The notes under the pieces were generated by a model, which saw nothing but the letters and a program-made list of their open reading frames with translations, had not been told where the DNA came from and did not search any database. Source: Paraburkholderia sp. BL23I1N1 (GTDB lineage: Bacteria; Pseudomonadota; Gammaproteobacteria; Burkholderiales; Burkholderiaceae). From it: a stretch of DNA of 64,000 nt. The stretch covers positions 372,001 to 436,000 of the forward strand of contig NZ_RAPV01000001.1 of the NCBI RefSeq assembly GCF_003610295.1, in the 5' to 3' direction. A program made the translations under genes and the position numbers. Position 1 is the stretch's first letter, and each line of letters opens with the position of its first letter. Below, piece by piece: positions 46,567-56,634 of the stretch.

Positions 46567-48003
46567 ATGCATCGCGCCACCAAGATTGTCGCTACCATCG
46601 GACCGGCTTCCAGTACGCCGGAAATCCTGCTGCAAATGATTCGGGCAGGGGCCGACGTGGTGCGGCTCAATTTCTCGCACGGCACTGCCGACGACCACCG
46701 CCAGCGCGCCGAATTCGTGCGCGAGGCGGCCCGCCAGGCCGGCCGCGAAGTCGGCATCATGGCCGACCTGCAAGGTCCGAAGATTCGCGTCGGCAAATTC
46801 GAAAACGGCAAGACCACGCTGGTCCCCGGCAACCCCTTCGTTCTCGACGCCGAATGTGAACTCGGCAACGACGATCGCGTCGGCCTCGACTACAAAGACC
46901 TGCCGCGCGACCTGAAACCGGGCGACGTGCTGTTGCTCAACGACGGCCTGATCGTGCTGGACGTCGTGCGCGTGCTCGGCAGCGAGATTCACACCACCGT
47001 GACGATCGGCGGCGAGCTGTCGAACAACAAGGGGATCAACCGCCAGGGCGGCGGCCTCACGGCGCCGGCCCTTACGGCCAAAGACATGGAAGACATCCGC
47101 ACGGCGATGTCGCTCGGCGTGGATTACGTCGCAGTATCGTTCCCCAAGAACGCCACCGACATGGAAATGGCTCGCCAGTTGGCGAACATCGCGGGTGCGC
47201 CGTACGGCATCAAGCCGAAGATGATCGCGAAGATTGAGCGGGCGGAAGCGATTCCGGCACTGCAAGGCATCCTCGACGCCTCGGACGGCATCATGGTCGC
47301 GCGTGGCGATCTGGCCGTGGAAGTGGGCAATGCCGCAGTTCCGGCGCTGCAAAAGCGCATGATTCGGATGGCGCGCGAATCGAACAAGTTCGTGATCACC
47401 GCGACCCAGATGATGGAGTCGATGATCTACGCACCGGTGCCGACCCGCGCCGAAGTGTCGGACGTCGCGAATGCAGTGCTCGACGGCACGGACGCGGTGA
47501 TGCTGTCGGCCGAATCCGCAGCGGGCAAGTACCCGGTGCAGACCATCGAGACGATGGCGGCGATCTGCCTCGAAGCCGAGAAATCGGAACAGTCGGAACT
47601 GGACAAGGATTTCCTCGACCGCACGTTCACGCGGATCGACCAGTCGATCGCCATGGGTGCGCTGTTCACGGCTTATCACCTGGGCGCGAAGGCGATCGTC
47701 GCGTTGACCGAATCCGGTTCGACCGCGCTGTGGATGTCGCGTCACTGGACCCACGTGCCGATTTTCGCGCTCACGCCGCGCGTCGGCAGCGAACGGGCGA
47801 TGGCGATCTACCGCAACGTCACCTCGCTGCATCTGGACACCAGCAGCGACCGCGACACGGCGTTGCAGCAGGCGCTGGAAACCGTGGTCAGCAAGGGCTA
47901 CGCGTCGCGCGGCGACATGGTGGTGCTGACGGTGGGCGAACCGATGGGCCAGGCAGGCGGTACGAACACGCTGAAAATCGTACGCGTGGGCGAGCCGTAT
48001 TGA
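46567..48003 (+). CDS. pyk: Pyruvate kinase
   Basis: 478 residues. Final ATP-forming step of glycolysis. MHRATKIVATIGPASSTPEILLQMIRAGADVVRLNFSHG, MADLQGPKIRVGKFENG, the active-site lysine region KPKMIAKIERAEAI, DGIMVARGDLAVEVG and ATQMMESMIYAPVPTRAEVSDVANAVLDGTDAVMLSAESA are conserved. Start at 46567 follows GACGAGGAGAC. Confidence 0.97.
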   Translation: MHRATKIVATIGPASSTPEILLQMIRAGADVVRLNFSHGTADDHRQRAEFVREAARQAGREVGIMADLQGPKIRVGKFENGKTTLVPGNPFVLDAECELGNDDRVGLDYKDLPRDLKPGDVLLLNDGLIVLDVVRVLGSEIHTTVTIGGELSNNKGINRQGGGLTAPALTAKDMEDIRTAMSLGVDYVAVSFPKNATDMEMARQLANIAGAPYGIKPKMIAKIERAEAIPALQGILDASDGIMVARGDLAVEVGNAAVPALQKRMIRMARESNKFVITATQMMESMIYAPVPTRAEVSDVANAVLDGTDAVMLSAESAAGKYPVQTIETMAAICLEAEKSEQSELDKDFLDRTFTRIDQSIAMGALFTAYHLGAKAIVALTESGSTALWMSRHWTHVPIFALTPRVGSERAMAIYRNVTSLHLDTSSDRDTALQQALETVVSKGYASRGDMVVLTVGEPMGQAGGTNTLKIVRVGEPY

Positions 48004-48230
48004 TTGGCATCAGCGCTCTGGCGTGAGCCGGAGACTGCTCGATCGGCACGTAGGCTGGATTGAGTGAAGCAGGCTGTCATGCCCCGCGAGAGGCGGCGCA
48101 CAGACTCCAATCGCGCGTGGGGGAAACGCGCTTTAGGGAACGTGTGAAAGGGTATGCAGCTTGCTTCGCGATAAAATCGCCAAAAAAGATGCCGACGGCA
48201 CAGAATTCGTTTCAATCTAAGGAGTTAAGC

Positions 48231-49295
48231 ATGCCTCTCGTATCAATGCGTCAACTGTTGGACCATGCTGCCGAAAACGGTTATGGCATACCGGCGTTCA
48301 ACGTGAACAATCTGGAGCAGGTGCAGGCGATCATGGCCGCGGCCGACAAGGTCAACGCTCCGGTCATCATGCAGGCGTCGGCCGGCGCGCGTAAGTACGC
48401 GGGCGAGCCGTTCCTGCGTCACCTGATCGAAGCCGCGGTCGAGTCCTACCCGCACATTCCGGTTGTGATGCACCAGGATCATGGTCAATCGCCGGCGGTC
48501 TGTATGGCGGCGATCCGCAGCGGCTTCACCAGCGTGATGATGGACGGTTCGCTCGAAGCCGACGGCAAGACGGTCGCATCGTACGAATACAATGTCGAAG
48601 TCTCGCGCAAGGTGGTTGAAGCGGCGCACTCGATCGGCATCACGGTGGAAGCGGAACTGGGCGTGCTCGGTTCGCTGGAAACCATGAAGGGCGACAAGGA
48701 AGACGGCCACGGCGCGGAAGGCACGATGACCCGCGAACAACTGCTGACCGACCCGGAGCAGGCTGCCGACTTCGTCAAGCAGACGCAATGCGACGCGCTC
48801 GCGATCGCGATCGGTACGTCGCACGGCGCGTACAAGTTCAGCAAGAAGCCCACGGGCGACATTCTGTCGATCCAGCGCATCAAGGAAATTCACCAGCGCA
48901 TTCCGAACACGCACCTGGTGATGCACGGTTCGTCGTCGGTGCCGCAGGAACTGCTGGCGGAAATCCGCGAATTCGGCGGCGACATGAAGGAAACCTACGG
49001 CGTGCCGGTCGAGGAAATTCAGGAAGGCATCAAGAACGGCGTGCGCAAGGTCAATATCGACACCGACCTGCGTTTGGCGATCACCGGCGCGATCCGCCGC
49101 TACATGGCGACCAACCCGGGCAAGTTCGATCCGCGCGATTACCTGAAGCCGGCGCGCGAAGCCGCGATGAAGATCTGTCTCAAGCGCTTCACGCAATTCG
49201 GCTGCGAAGGCCAGGCGGGCAAGATCAAAGCGATTTCGCTTGATAAAATCGCGGAGAAGTACAAATCGGGCGACCTCGCGCAAGTCGTCCGCTAA
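48231..49295 (+). CDS. fba: Fructose-bisphosphate aldolase, class II
   Basis: 354 residues, the length of the CbbA-type (Calvin subtype) class II enzymes. Zinc ligands in [10 protein letters not shown] and [22 protein letters not shown] and [12 protein letters not shown] are substrate motifs; [20 protein letters not shown] binds phosphate. Ribosome site AAGGAG lies 6 nt before ATG 48231. It works in glycolysis and gluconeogenesis beside pgk and pyk. Confidence 0.96.
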   Translation: MPLVSMRQLLDHAAENGYGIPAFNVNNLEQVQAIMAAADKVNAPVIMQASAGARKYAGEPFLRHLIEAAVESYPHIPVVMHQDHGQSPAVCMAAIRSGFTSVMMDGSLEADGKTVASYEYNVEVSRKVVEAAHSIGITVEAELGVLGSLETMKGDKEDGHGAEGTMTREQLLTDPEQAADFVKQTQCDALAIAIGTSHGAYKFSKKPTGDILSIQRIKEIHQRIPNTHLVMHGSSSVPQELLAEIREFGGDMKETYGVPVEEIQEGIKNGVRKVNIDTDLRLAITGAIRRYMATNPGKFDPRDYLKPAREAAMKICLKRFTQFGCEGQAGKIKAISLDKIAEKYKSGDLAQVVR

Positions 49296-49344
49296 GCTAT
49301 AAGCAGGCTCTACGCCTGGCTGATTGGCCAGGTTGTCGTTCGAT

Positions 49345-49385
49345 CGCCGTTCCCGCATCATCCGGGGAACGGCGTTTCCCTTTTG
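49345..49385 (+). terminator. Terminator after fba
   Basis: Stem CGCCGTTCCC / GGGAACGGCG followed by TTTCCCTTTT, between fba and purC. Confidence 0.75.
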
Positions 49386-49427
49386 TTCCGGTCACACTTT
49401 TTGCCCCACTTTTAGCGAACCACGACG

Positions 49428-50318
49428 ATGTCTACCCTTTACGAATCCACGCTCCACTCGCTGCCGCTGCTCGGCCGCGGTAAAGTCCGCGACAACTATG
49501 CGGTGGGCAACGACCAGTTGCTGATCGTCACGACCGACCGTCTGTCGGCGTTCGACGTCATCATGGGCGAGCCGATTCCGAATAAGGGCCGCGTGCTCAA
49601 TGAAATGGCGAACTTCTGGTTCGAGAAACTCAAACACGTGGTGCCGAATCACCTCACGGACGTGGCGCCCGAATCCGTGGTGGCGGCAGACGAAGTCGAG
49701 CAGGTGAAGGGCCGCGCCGTAGTGGTGAAGCGCCTCGAGCCGATCCTCGTTGAAGCGGTGGTGCGTGGCTATCTGGCCGGCAGCGGCTGGAAAGACTACC
49801 AGGCAACCGGTTCGGTGTGCGGTGTCGAACTGCCGCCGGGCCTGCAAAACGCGCAAAAGTTGCCCGAGCCGATTTTCACGCCGGCAGCCAAGGCCGAAAT
49901 GGGCCACCACGACGAGAACATTACGTACAACGAGATGGAACGCCGCATCGGCACCGAACTGTCGGCCACGATCCGCGACATCTCGATCAAGCTGTACAAG
50001 GAAGCCGCTGATTACGCCGCCACGCGCGGCATCATCATCGCGGATACGAAGTTCGAATTCGGTCTGGACAACCACGGCCAGCTGTATCTGATGGACGAGG
50101 CGCTGACCGCCGATTCGTCGCGCTTCTGGCCGGCTGACCAGTATCAGGTCGGCACCAACCCGCCGTCGTTCGACAAGCAGTTCGTGCGCGACTGGCTCGA
50201 AACCCAACCGTGGAAGAAAGAGCCGCCCGCCCCGAAGCTGCCGGACGACGTGGTCGCGAAGACGGGCGAGAAGTACCAGGAAGCGCTCGAACGCCTGACC
50301 GGACACAAGCTCGCCTGA
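49428..50318 (+). CDS. purC: SAICAR synthase
   Basis: 296 residues, the single-domain long form. It joins CAIR and aspartate using ATP in purine synthesis. [69 protein letters not shown] and [19 protein letters not shown] are diagnostic. First of a purC-purE-purK row. Confidence 0.97.
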   Translation: MSTLYESTLHSLPLLGRGKVRDNYAVGNDQLLIVTTDRLSAFDVIMGEPIPNKGRVLNEMANFWFEKLKHVVPNHLTDVAPESVVAADEVEQVKGRAVVVKRLEPILVEAVVRGYLAGSGWKDYQATGSVCGVELPPGLQNAQKLPEPIFTPAAKAEMGHHDENITYNEMERRIGTELSATIRDISIKLYKEAADYAATRGIIIADTKFEFGLDNHGQLYLMDEALTADSSRFWPADQYQVGTNPPSFDKQFVRDWLETQPWKKEPPAPKLPDDVVAKTGEKYQEALERLTGHKLA

Positions 50319-50362
50319 TTACGCGCACCTGTCGGATCCGCGCCGCGTGAGAAAACGCCGGG

Positions 50363-50425
50363 GCGCCCCAAGTTGCCTCACCTCCTTCGAGGGGACCTGG
50401 CGCGAAGCGACAGGTCGGGGGGCGC
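50363..50425 (+). promoter_or_regulatory. Predicted three-way RNA junction before purE
   Basis: A closing stem GCGCCCC (50363-50369) / GGGGCGC (50419-50425) encloses two hairpins, CCTC-CTTC-GAGG (50381-50392) and GACCTG / CAGGTC (50394-50399 with 50411-50416). It ends 25 nt before the purE ATG. Structure is read from base pairing only; a regulatory role is inference, and it could equally be a dispersed repeat. Confidence 0.4.
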
Positions 50426-50450
50426 TCTCAAGAAACAAGGAAGCCGTAAG

Positions 50451-50969
50451 ATGAGTGAAGTCCAGACTGCCCATACGCATGGCGCGCCGGTTGTCGGCGT
50501 GCTGATGGGCTCCAGTTCCGACTGGGAAGTGATGAAGAACGCCGTCGCGATTCTGCAAGAATTCGGCGTGCCGTACGAAGCCAAGGTCGTGTCCGCGCAC
50601 CGCATGCCCGACGAAATGTTCGCCTATGCTGAAAGCGCGCGCGAGCGCGGCATTCGCGCGATCATCGCGGGTGCGGGCGGCGCGGCGCATTTGCCGGGCA
50701 TGCTGGCCGCCAAGACCACGGTGCCGGTGCTCGGCGTACCGGTGGCGAGTAAATATTTGAAGGGCGTTGATTCGTTGCATTCCATCGTGCAGATGCCCAA
50801 GGGCGTGCCGGTCGCCACGTTTGCAATCGGCGAAGCGGGCGCGGCGAATGCGGCGTTGTTCGCGGTGTCGATTCTGAGCGGCACGAGCGCCGAATATGCG
50901 GAAAAACTGGCAGCGTTCCGCGTGCGCCAGAACGAAGCAGCCCACGCAATGGTGCTGCCGGCGCTGTAA
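50451..50969 (+). CDS. purE: N5-carboxyaminoimidazole ribonucleotide mutase
   Basis: 172 residues. PurE moves the carboxyl group of N5-CAIR to give [38 protein letters not shown] (active-site His), [17 protein letters not shown] and [37 protein letters not shown] are conserved. It is 132 bp after purC, with a structured spacer, and precedes purK. Confidence 0.97.
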   Translation: MSEVQTAHTHGAPVVGVLMGSSSDWEVMKNAVAILQEFGVPYEAKVVSAHRMPDEMFAYAESARERGIRAIIAGAGGAAHLPGMLAAKTTVPVLGVPVASKYLKGVDSLHSIVQMPKGVPVATFAIGEAGAANAALFAVSILSGTSAEYAEKLAAFRVRQNEAAHAMVLPAL

Positions 50970-50982
50970 GCGCCAAGGCTGA

Positions 50983-52275
<1,293 letters not shown>

Positions 52276-52285
52276 CGCGAACGCC

Positions 52286-53338
52286 ATGCCGGATCAAAGC
52301 AAACCTGCCGAAGGCGGCGCCGCGAGCGTCCTGCCTGTGAGCGCCGCGCAGATCGAGCACGCCGCCGCGCTGCTCGACGCGGGCGGCCTCGTCGCGTTCC
52401 CGACGGAGACTGTCTACGGACTCGGCGGCGACGCCGAAAGTCCGGACGCGGTCGCGCGTATTTACGCGGCGAAGGGCAGGCCGGCGAACCATCCGGTGAT
52501 CGTGCATCTGGCGCCGCAGGGCGATCCGAACTATTGGGTCGAGCATTTGCCTGCGGAGGCGCAGCGCCTGATCGATGCATTCTGGCCGGGACCGCTCACC
52601 TTGATCCTGAAGCGCGCCGCGCGAATTGATGCAGCGGTGAGCGGTGGGCAGGATTCGGTGGGGTTGCGCTGCCCGTCGCATCCGGTTGCTCAGGCTTTGC
52701 TGGAAGCGTTCAGCGCGTTGCGCGGCGGGCATGGCGGTGTTGCCGCGCCGTCGGCGAATCGTTTTGGTCATGTGAGCCCGACGACGGCGCAGCATGTGCG
52801 CGACGAATTCGGCGGCGCGATTCATGTGCTGGATGGGGGCGCATCGGATGTCGGGATTGAATCGACGATTCTCGATTTGTCGCGGGGGTTTCCGGCGCTG
52901 TTGAGGCCGGGGCGCGTGACGCCGCAAGATATCGCCGACGTGCTCGGCGAGGCGCCGCGTTTGGCCGATGGTTCGGATGCGACTGCGCCGCGGGCTTCGG
53001 GTACGTTGAAGGCGCACTATGCGCCGCGGACGCCTTTGGTTTTGCTGCCTTTTGATGCGTTGCAGAGTGTGCTCGCGGCTCGGTTGGGCGATGAGCGCGT
53101 TGCGCTGGTGGCGCGGGCTTCACGCGCGGGTGAATGGGCTCATGCCGAAGGCGTGCATTTCATTGCCGCGCCTGAAGATCCGCATGTTTATGCGCGTGAG
53201 TTGTATGGTTTGCTAAGGACGCTGGATCGCGCGGATGTGAGTCGGATTCTTATCGAGAAGTTGCCGGATTCGATTGAGTGGATTGCTGTTAATGATCGGT
53301 TGGGGCGTGCGGCGGCTGCTTTTGAAGCGCAGGTTTGA
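52286..53338 (+). CDS. L-threonylcarbamoyladenylate synthase (Sua5 type)
   Basis: 350 residues, so the two-domain Sua5 form. The YrdC domain (about 15-215) has LVAFPTETVYGLGGDAESPDAVARIYAAKGRPANHPVIVHL, FWPGPLTLILKR and APSANRFGHVSPTTAQHV. A C-terminal Sua5 domain follows the SGTLKAHYAPRTPLVLLP linker. It makes threonylcarbamoyl-AMP for t6A in tRNAs. Probably co-transcribed with purK (10-bp gap). The second half uses more T-ending codons than the genes upstream. Confidence 0.93.
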   Translation: MPDQSKPAEGGAASVLPVSAAQIEHAAALLDAGGLVAFPTETVYGLGGDAESPDAVARIYAAKGRPANHPVIVHLAPQGDPNYWVEHLPAEAQRLIDAFWPGPLTLILKRAARIDAAVSGGQDSVGLRCPSHPVAQALLEAFSALRGGHGGVAAPSANRFGHVSPTTAQHVRDEFGGAIHVLDGGASDVGIESTILDLSRGFPALLRPGRVTPQDIADVLGEAPRLADGSDATAPRASGTLKAHYAPRTPLVLLPFDALQSVLAARLGDERVALVARASRAGEWAHAEGVHFIAAPEDPHVYARELYGLLRTLDRADVSRILIEKLPDSIEWIAVNDRLGRAAAAFEAQV

Positions 53339-53376
53339 TGGGGTGGGTTTTGCCTTGTAGTGGCGCTTTTTTTGTA

Positions 53377-53459
53377 TGCCTGTGGTGTTGGCCTTTCCTT
53401 GTTTTGTTAGTGGTCTATTAGCGTTGCCCCTGTGCGGGGCAATGCTCTCAACTTAAGCC
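53377..53459. repeat. Left arm of 83-bp inverted repeat flanking the nested IS
   Basis: Reads TGCCTGTGGTGTTGGCC... and ends ...CTCTCAACTTAAGCC. It is the reverse complement of 57676-57758 with three mismatches. The arm holds its own palindrome TTGCCCC-TGTGC-GGGGCAA, reminiscent of REP-like units. Weaker similarity continues outward for about 20 bp. Confidence 0.85.
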
Positions 53460-53528
53460 TTAAAGGGCTTGTAAACGAGGCATTGCCCCTGTAAACTTCA
53501 TCGCATAACTCACTGATAAATCAACGAT

Positions 53529-54678
53529 ATGAACTCAAATACCAGCGTCCTCGCGGTTTCTGGCTGAGTTCTCCGATTTCCTGCTCGATCCGGCGCTCGC
53601 CGATCGCGTGCGTCGTTCTCCCACCGCCTTTACCCGCAATCGCAGACTGACCTTGCCGCGCATGGCCGCGCTGATGATGTCTGGCATGTGCGCCAGCGTG
53701 CAGACCGAACTTGACGCGCTATTCGGCGCACTGGGGAGCGGCGGACGCACCCGCGCTGTCAGCGCACAGGCCTTCAGCAAGGCGCGACAGGGACTGTCTG
53801 CCGAACTGTTCGAACTGGCCCGCACCCGCCTGATTTCACTGGCCCAACCCCATATCGATTCGATGCGCTGGAACGGGCTGAGACTGGTCGCAGCGGACGG
53901 TAGTCGCCTGCGTGTGGGCACGCGTCGCGGCCATGAACTGCGCGCCGATCACTACGCGTTTGCGCTGTTCCTGCCGGGCTCCGAACTGACCCTGCACGCC
54001 GCACTTCATCCCGCCGACGGCGGCGAGCGGCAGATGCTGTTCGAAGCCCTTGATGTACTGCAGCCGCGCACCGACCTGCTGCTGCTCGATCGCGGCTATA
54101 TCGGCAACGCGATGGTGGCGGCGCTCGCGCAGCGCGAGATCCCGTTCTGCATGCGCGTGGATGCGCGTAACTGGAAGTGCGTCACCGTCTTTGCCCGCAG
54201 CGGTAAAGCCGAGCGCGTCGTGACACTGGAGGCGCCCAGCGAACTGGATGCCCGCGACTATGAACTGGCGCGTACGCCGACGACCGTGCGGCTGATCCGC
54301 GACGTCACGCCAGGCGGGCGCGTGCGTGTGCTGATGACCTCGCTGCTCGATGGCGAGCGTTATCCGGCCGCATCGTTCGGCGCGCTCTATCACCAGCGCT
54401 GGCGGGTCGAGGAGGCGTTCAAACGACTCAAGCACCGTCTCAGGCTGGAAGCCGTTACAGGCCTCGATTACCTGGCATTGCAGCAGGACTTCGGTGCAAA
54501 AATCCTCGCCGACAACCTGTGTACATTGCTCAGCGATCTCGATGCGCCGCACGACGACAGACATGCCAGCCGTCCTAACCGGGTGTACGCACTGGGCGCA
54601 CTAAAGCCCATCCTCGGCGCGTGCCTTCTGCGCATCCGGCGCTGTCTGGACGGCCTTGCCGGTGTGCTGGAAATGTGA
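53529..54678 (+). pseudogene. IS4-family transposase, 5' part, truncated by IS3
   Basis: DDE residues are visible in LRLVAADGSRLRVG, TDLLLLDRGYIGNAM and YHQRWRVEEAFKRLKHRL (the Y-x-x-R-x(3)-E signature of IS4). ATG 53529 opens MNSNTSVLAV, but this frame stops at 53565; a one-base shift joins it to FLAEFSDFLLDPALADRVRR, which continues into the long frame (GTG at 53608 is an alternative start). At its end the frame runs GVLEM and stops on TGA, which is the first three bases of the IS3 element. The missing C-terminus is at 57569. Confidence 0.85.
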
Positions 54679-54738
54679 GCTTGCCCCCGAAAAACGAATC
54701 CCTTGCTGAGCAGGTAAGCTCACGCAAGGAGAAGAACG

Positions 54739-55001
54739 ATGACAGGCAAGGCAAAGCGGGCACAGTACACGCTCGAATTCAAGCTGGAAGCGGTGCGACT
54801 GGTCAAGGCCGGGCAAAGCATGGCAGCAGTGGCGGCGACACTGGGTGTGGTTGAACAGACGCTGTACAACTGGGTGAAGGCTGACCGGGAAGGCAAGCTG
54901 GCGGGGGCTGGAACAAAGCCAGTAAGCCCGGAACAGATGGAGCTGGCCCGGCTGCGTGCGGAGGTGGCTCGCCTGAAGATGGAGCGAGATATTTTAAAAA
55001 A
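54739..55001 (+). pseudogene. IS3 OrfA (helix-turn-helix), interrupted by IS110
   Basis: MTGKAKRAQYTLEFKLEAVRLV with the HTH KAGQSMAAVAATLGVVEQTLYNWVK and a leucine-zipper part ELARLRAEVARLKMERDILK is normal OrfA. At the run of A (54996-55001) it meets IS110 DNA and continues out of context to a stop at 55101. The missing end (K-AAAYFARESM, stop) is at 56603-56637, directly before orfB. It lacks its last 12 or so residues and the frameshift site, so fused OrfAB cannot form. Confidence 0.88.
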
Positions 55002-55218
55002 CCGCCCCACGCGCTTGCGCGCCCCCCTCATGAGTAGAAACTCCCAGGGGGTACACTCGATGCGCGCAGAGACAGTGGCCGTAAGCTTCTTGGAGGTATG
55101 AACCCCGTCAAAAAACCTGGCCCAGGGGAAGCTGCGGACTCATCTGTGGTGGCGTCTTCGGGCGACCCCGTTTAGGAAATTGATTAATTCCGAGTCCCCG
55201 TCCTGCGCCTGATTATTC
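55002..55218 (+). ncRNA. Candidate bridge RNA region of the IS110 element
   Basis: Non-coding left end upstream of the transposase. In IS110-group elements this position encodes the structured bridge RNA whose two loops pair with donor and target DNA. Complementary GC-rich blocks are present (CCCAGGGGG near 55046-55054; CCTGGCCCAGGGG near 55115-55127). No fold or loop assignment was computed. Function is inferred from family knowledge. Confidence 0.45.
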
Positions 55219-55230
55219 AGGAGGTGGGTG

Positions 55231-56586
55231 ATGCCAAAAGACCGAACCCGATCCAAGCCCTCAGGGTTGCCGATCATTCATCCGTTTGCGGCCGGTATTG
55301 ATATCGGTTCACGGTTCCATGTTGTCGCCGTCAGTCCGGACCTGTGCGACGAGCCGGTGCAGACATTCCAGGCTTTTACCGCCGATTTGCAACGCATGGC
55401 CGACTGGCTCGTCGCGACCGGCACAAAGACGGTTGTGATGGAATCGACCGGCGTGTACTGGGTCGCCGCCTACGAGGTGCTGGAGTCCCGGGGCCTTGAA
55501 GTCGTTCTTGCCAATGCACGCGAGGCGCGCGCAGTCCCTGGAAGGAAGAGTGATGTCAACGACGCACAATGGCTGCAGCGACTGCACGCGTGTGGGCTAC
55601 TACGGGCCAGTTTCCGGCCTGGCCGCGATATAGCGGAATTACGCGCGTACCTGCGCTGCCGCGAAAAGCACACCGACTATGCCGCCGCGCATATCCAGCA
55701 CATGCAGAAGGCGCTGACCTTCATGAATATCCAACTGCACCACGTGATCGCGACTATCACGGGTGTCACGGGACTGCGGATCATCCGTGCGATCGTCGCT
55801 GGTGAGCGCGATCCAGACAGGCTGGCGGCGATGCGCGACGTCCGCTGCAAGGAAAGCCTTGAAACCATTCGGAATGCGCTGGTGGGCAACTACCAGCCCG
55901 AGCACGTGTTCGCCCTGAAACAGGCGCTTGCGCTCTACGACTTTTACCAGCAGTGCATCGACGAGTGCGATGTTGAGATCGAACGTGCTGTCGCAATCCT
56001 CAATATCGCTCACCCGATTCCGGAAGCACCGCTGCCGAAGGCGAAACATCGCAACAAGATGCCCAGCGATCCCAACTTCGATGTACGCACGGCCATGTAC
56101 CAGCTTGCGGGGACCGACCTTACGCAAATTCACGGCATCGGCCCGTTCCTCGCTCTGCGCCTGATTGGCGAATGTGGAACGGACCTGAGCCGATGGCCAA
56201 CCGCCAAGCACTTTACTTCATGGCTCACGCTTGCGCCCGGATGCAAGATCAGCGGTGGCAAGGTACTGTCATCGCACATGCGCAAAACCAGCAGCCGCAT
56301 CACAGTCGCACTCAGGCTTGCGGCGGTGAGCGTTGGAAGAAGCAATACCGCGCTTGGCGCATTCTACCGACGCCTTGCCGGCCGAATTGGTAACGCCAAA
56401 GCCGTGACTGCGACGGCGCGCAAGATCGCTGTTCTGTTTTATAACGCGATGCGCTATGGCATGGACTACCGCGACCCGGGTGCGGATCATTACGAACAGC
56501 AGTACAGGGACCGTGTTATCAAGCAGCTTCATCGCCGCGCGGCGCAATTTGGATATTCACTGCAACCTCAGGGCTCGCCAACGTAA
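55231..56586 (+). CDS. IS110-family DEDD transposase/recombinase
   Basis: 451 residues. The N-terminal RuvC-like domain has the DEDD tetrad D24 (AGIDIGSRFHVVAV), E71 (VVMESTGVYW), D108 and D111 (GRKSDVNDAQWLQ). After a coiled middle comes the transposase_20 domain (LTQIHGIGPFLALRLIGECG ... TSWLTLAPGCKISGGK), with the catalytic-Ser position in ISGGK. ATG 55231 has an AGGAGGTG ribosome site; GTG 55228 is possible. Complete, so possibly active. Confidence 0.9.
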   Translation: MPKDRTRSKPSGLPIIHPFAAGIDIGSRFHVVAVSPDLCDEPVQTFQAFTADLQRMADWLVATGTKTVVMESTGVYWVAAYEVLESRGLEVVLANAREARAVPGRKSDVNDAQWLQRLHACGLLRASFRPGRDIAELRAYLRCREKHTDYAAAHIQHMQKALTFMNIQLHHVIATITGVTGLRIIRAIVAGERDPDRLAAMRDVRCKESLETIRNALVGNYQPEHVFALKQALALYDFYQQCIDECDVEIERAVAILNIAHPIPEAPLPKAKHRNKMPSDPNFDVRTAMYQLAGTDLTQIHGIGPFLALRLIGECGTDLSRWPTAKHFTSWLTLAPGCKISGGKVLSSHMRKTSSRITVALRLAAVSVGRSNTALGAFYRRLAGRIGNAKAVTATARKIAVLFYNAMRYGMDYRDPGADHYEQQYRDRVIKQLHRRAAQFGYSLQPQGSPT

Positions 56587-56634
56587 AGGTGAGTTTCTTA
56601 GGAAAGCCGCTGCGTACTTCGCCAGGGAGTCGAT

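Larger units (their letters stand above)
55002..56602 (+). mobile_element. IS110-family element inserted in IS3 orfA
   Basis: About 1601 bp, bounded by AA on both sides (55000-55001 and 56603-56604). Removing it with one AA copy restores ATT TTA AAA AAA GCC GCT GCG, i.e. ILKKAAAYFARESM, in frame. There are no long terminal inverted repeats, as usual for IS110. The long non-coding part is at the 5' end (about 226 bp) and the 3' end has only about 16 bp. Confidence 0.82.

Noticed and set aside
54739..55101. 120-residue product of OrfA fused to IS110 non-coding DNA
   Set aside because: The last 33 residues come from the IS110 left end and resemble nothing; treated as a broken gene rather than a novel protein.
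55228..55230. GTG 55228 as start of the IS110 transposase
   Set aside because: It sits inside the GGAGGTGGGTG ribosome-site region; ATG 55231 has better spacing.
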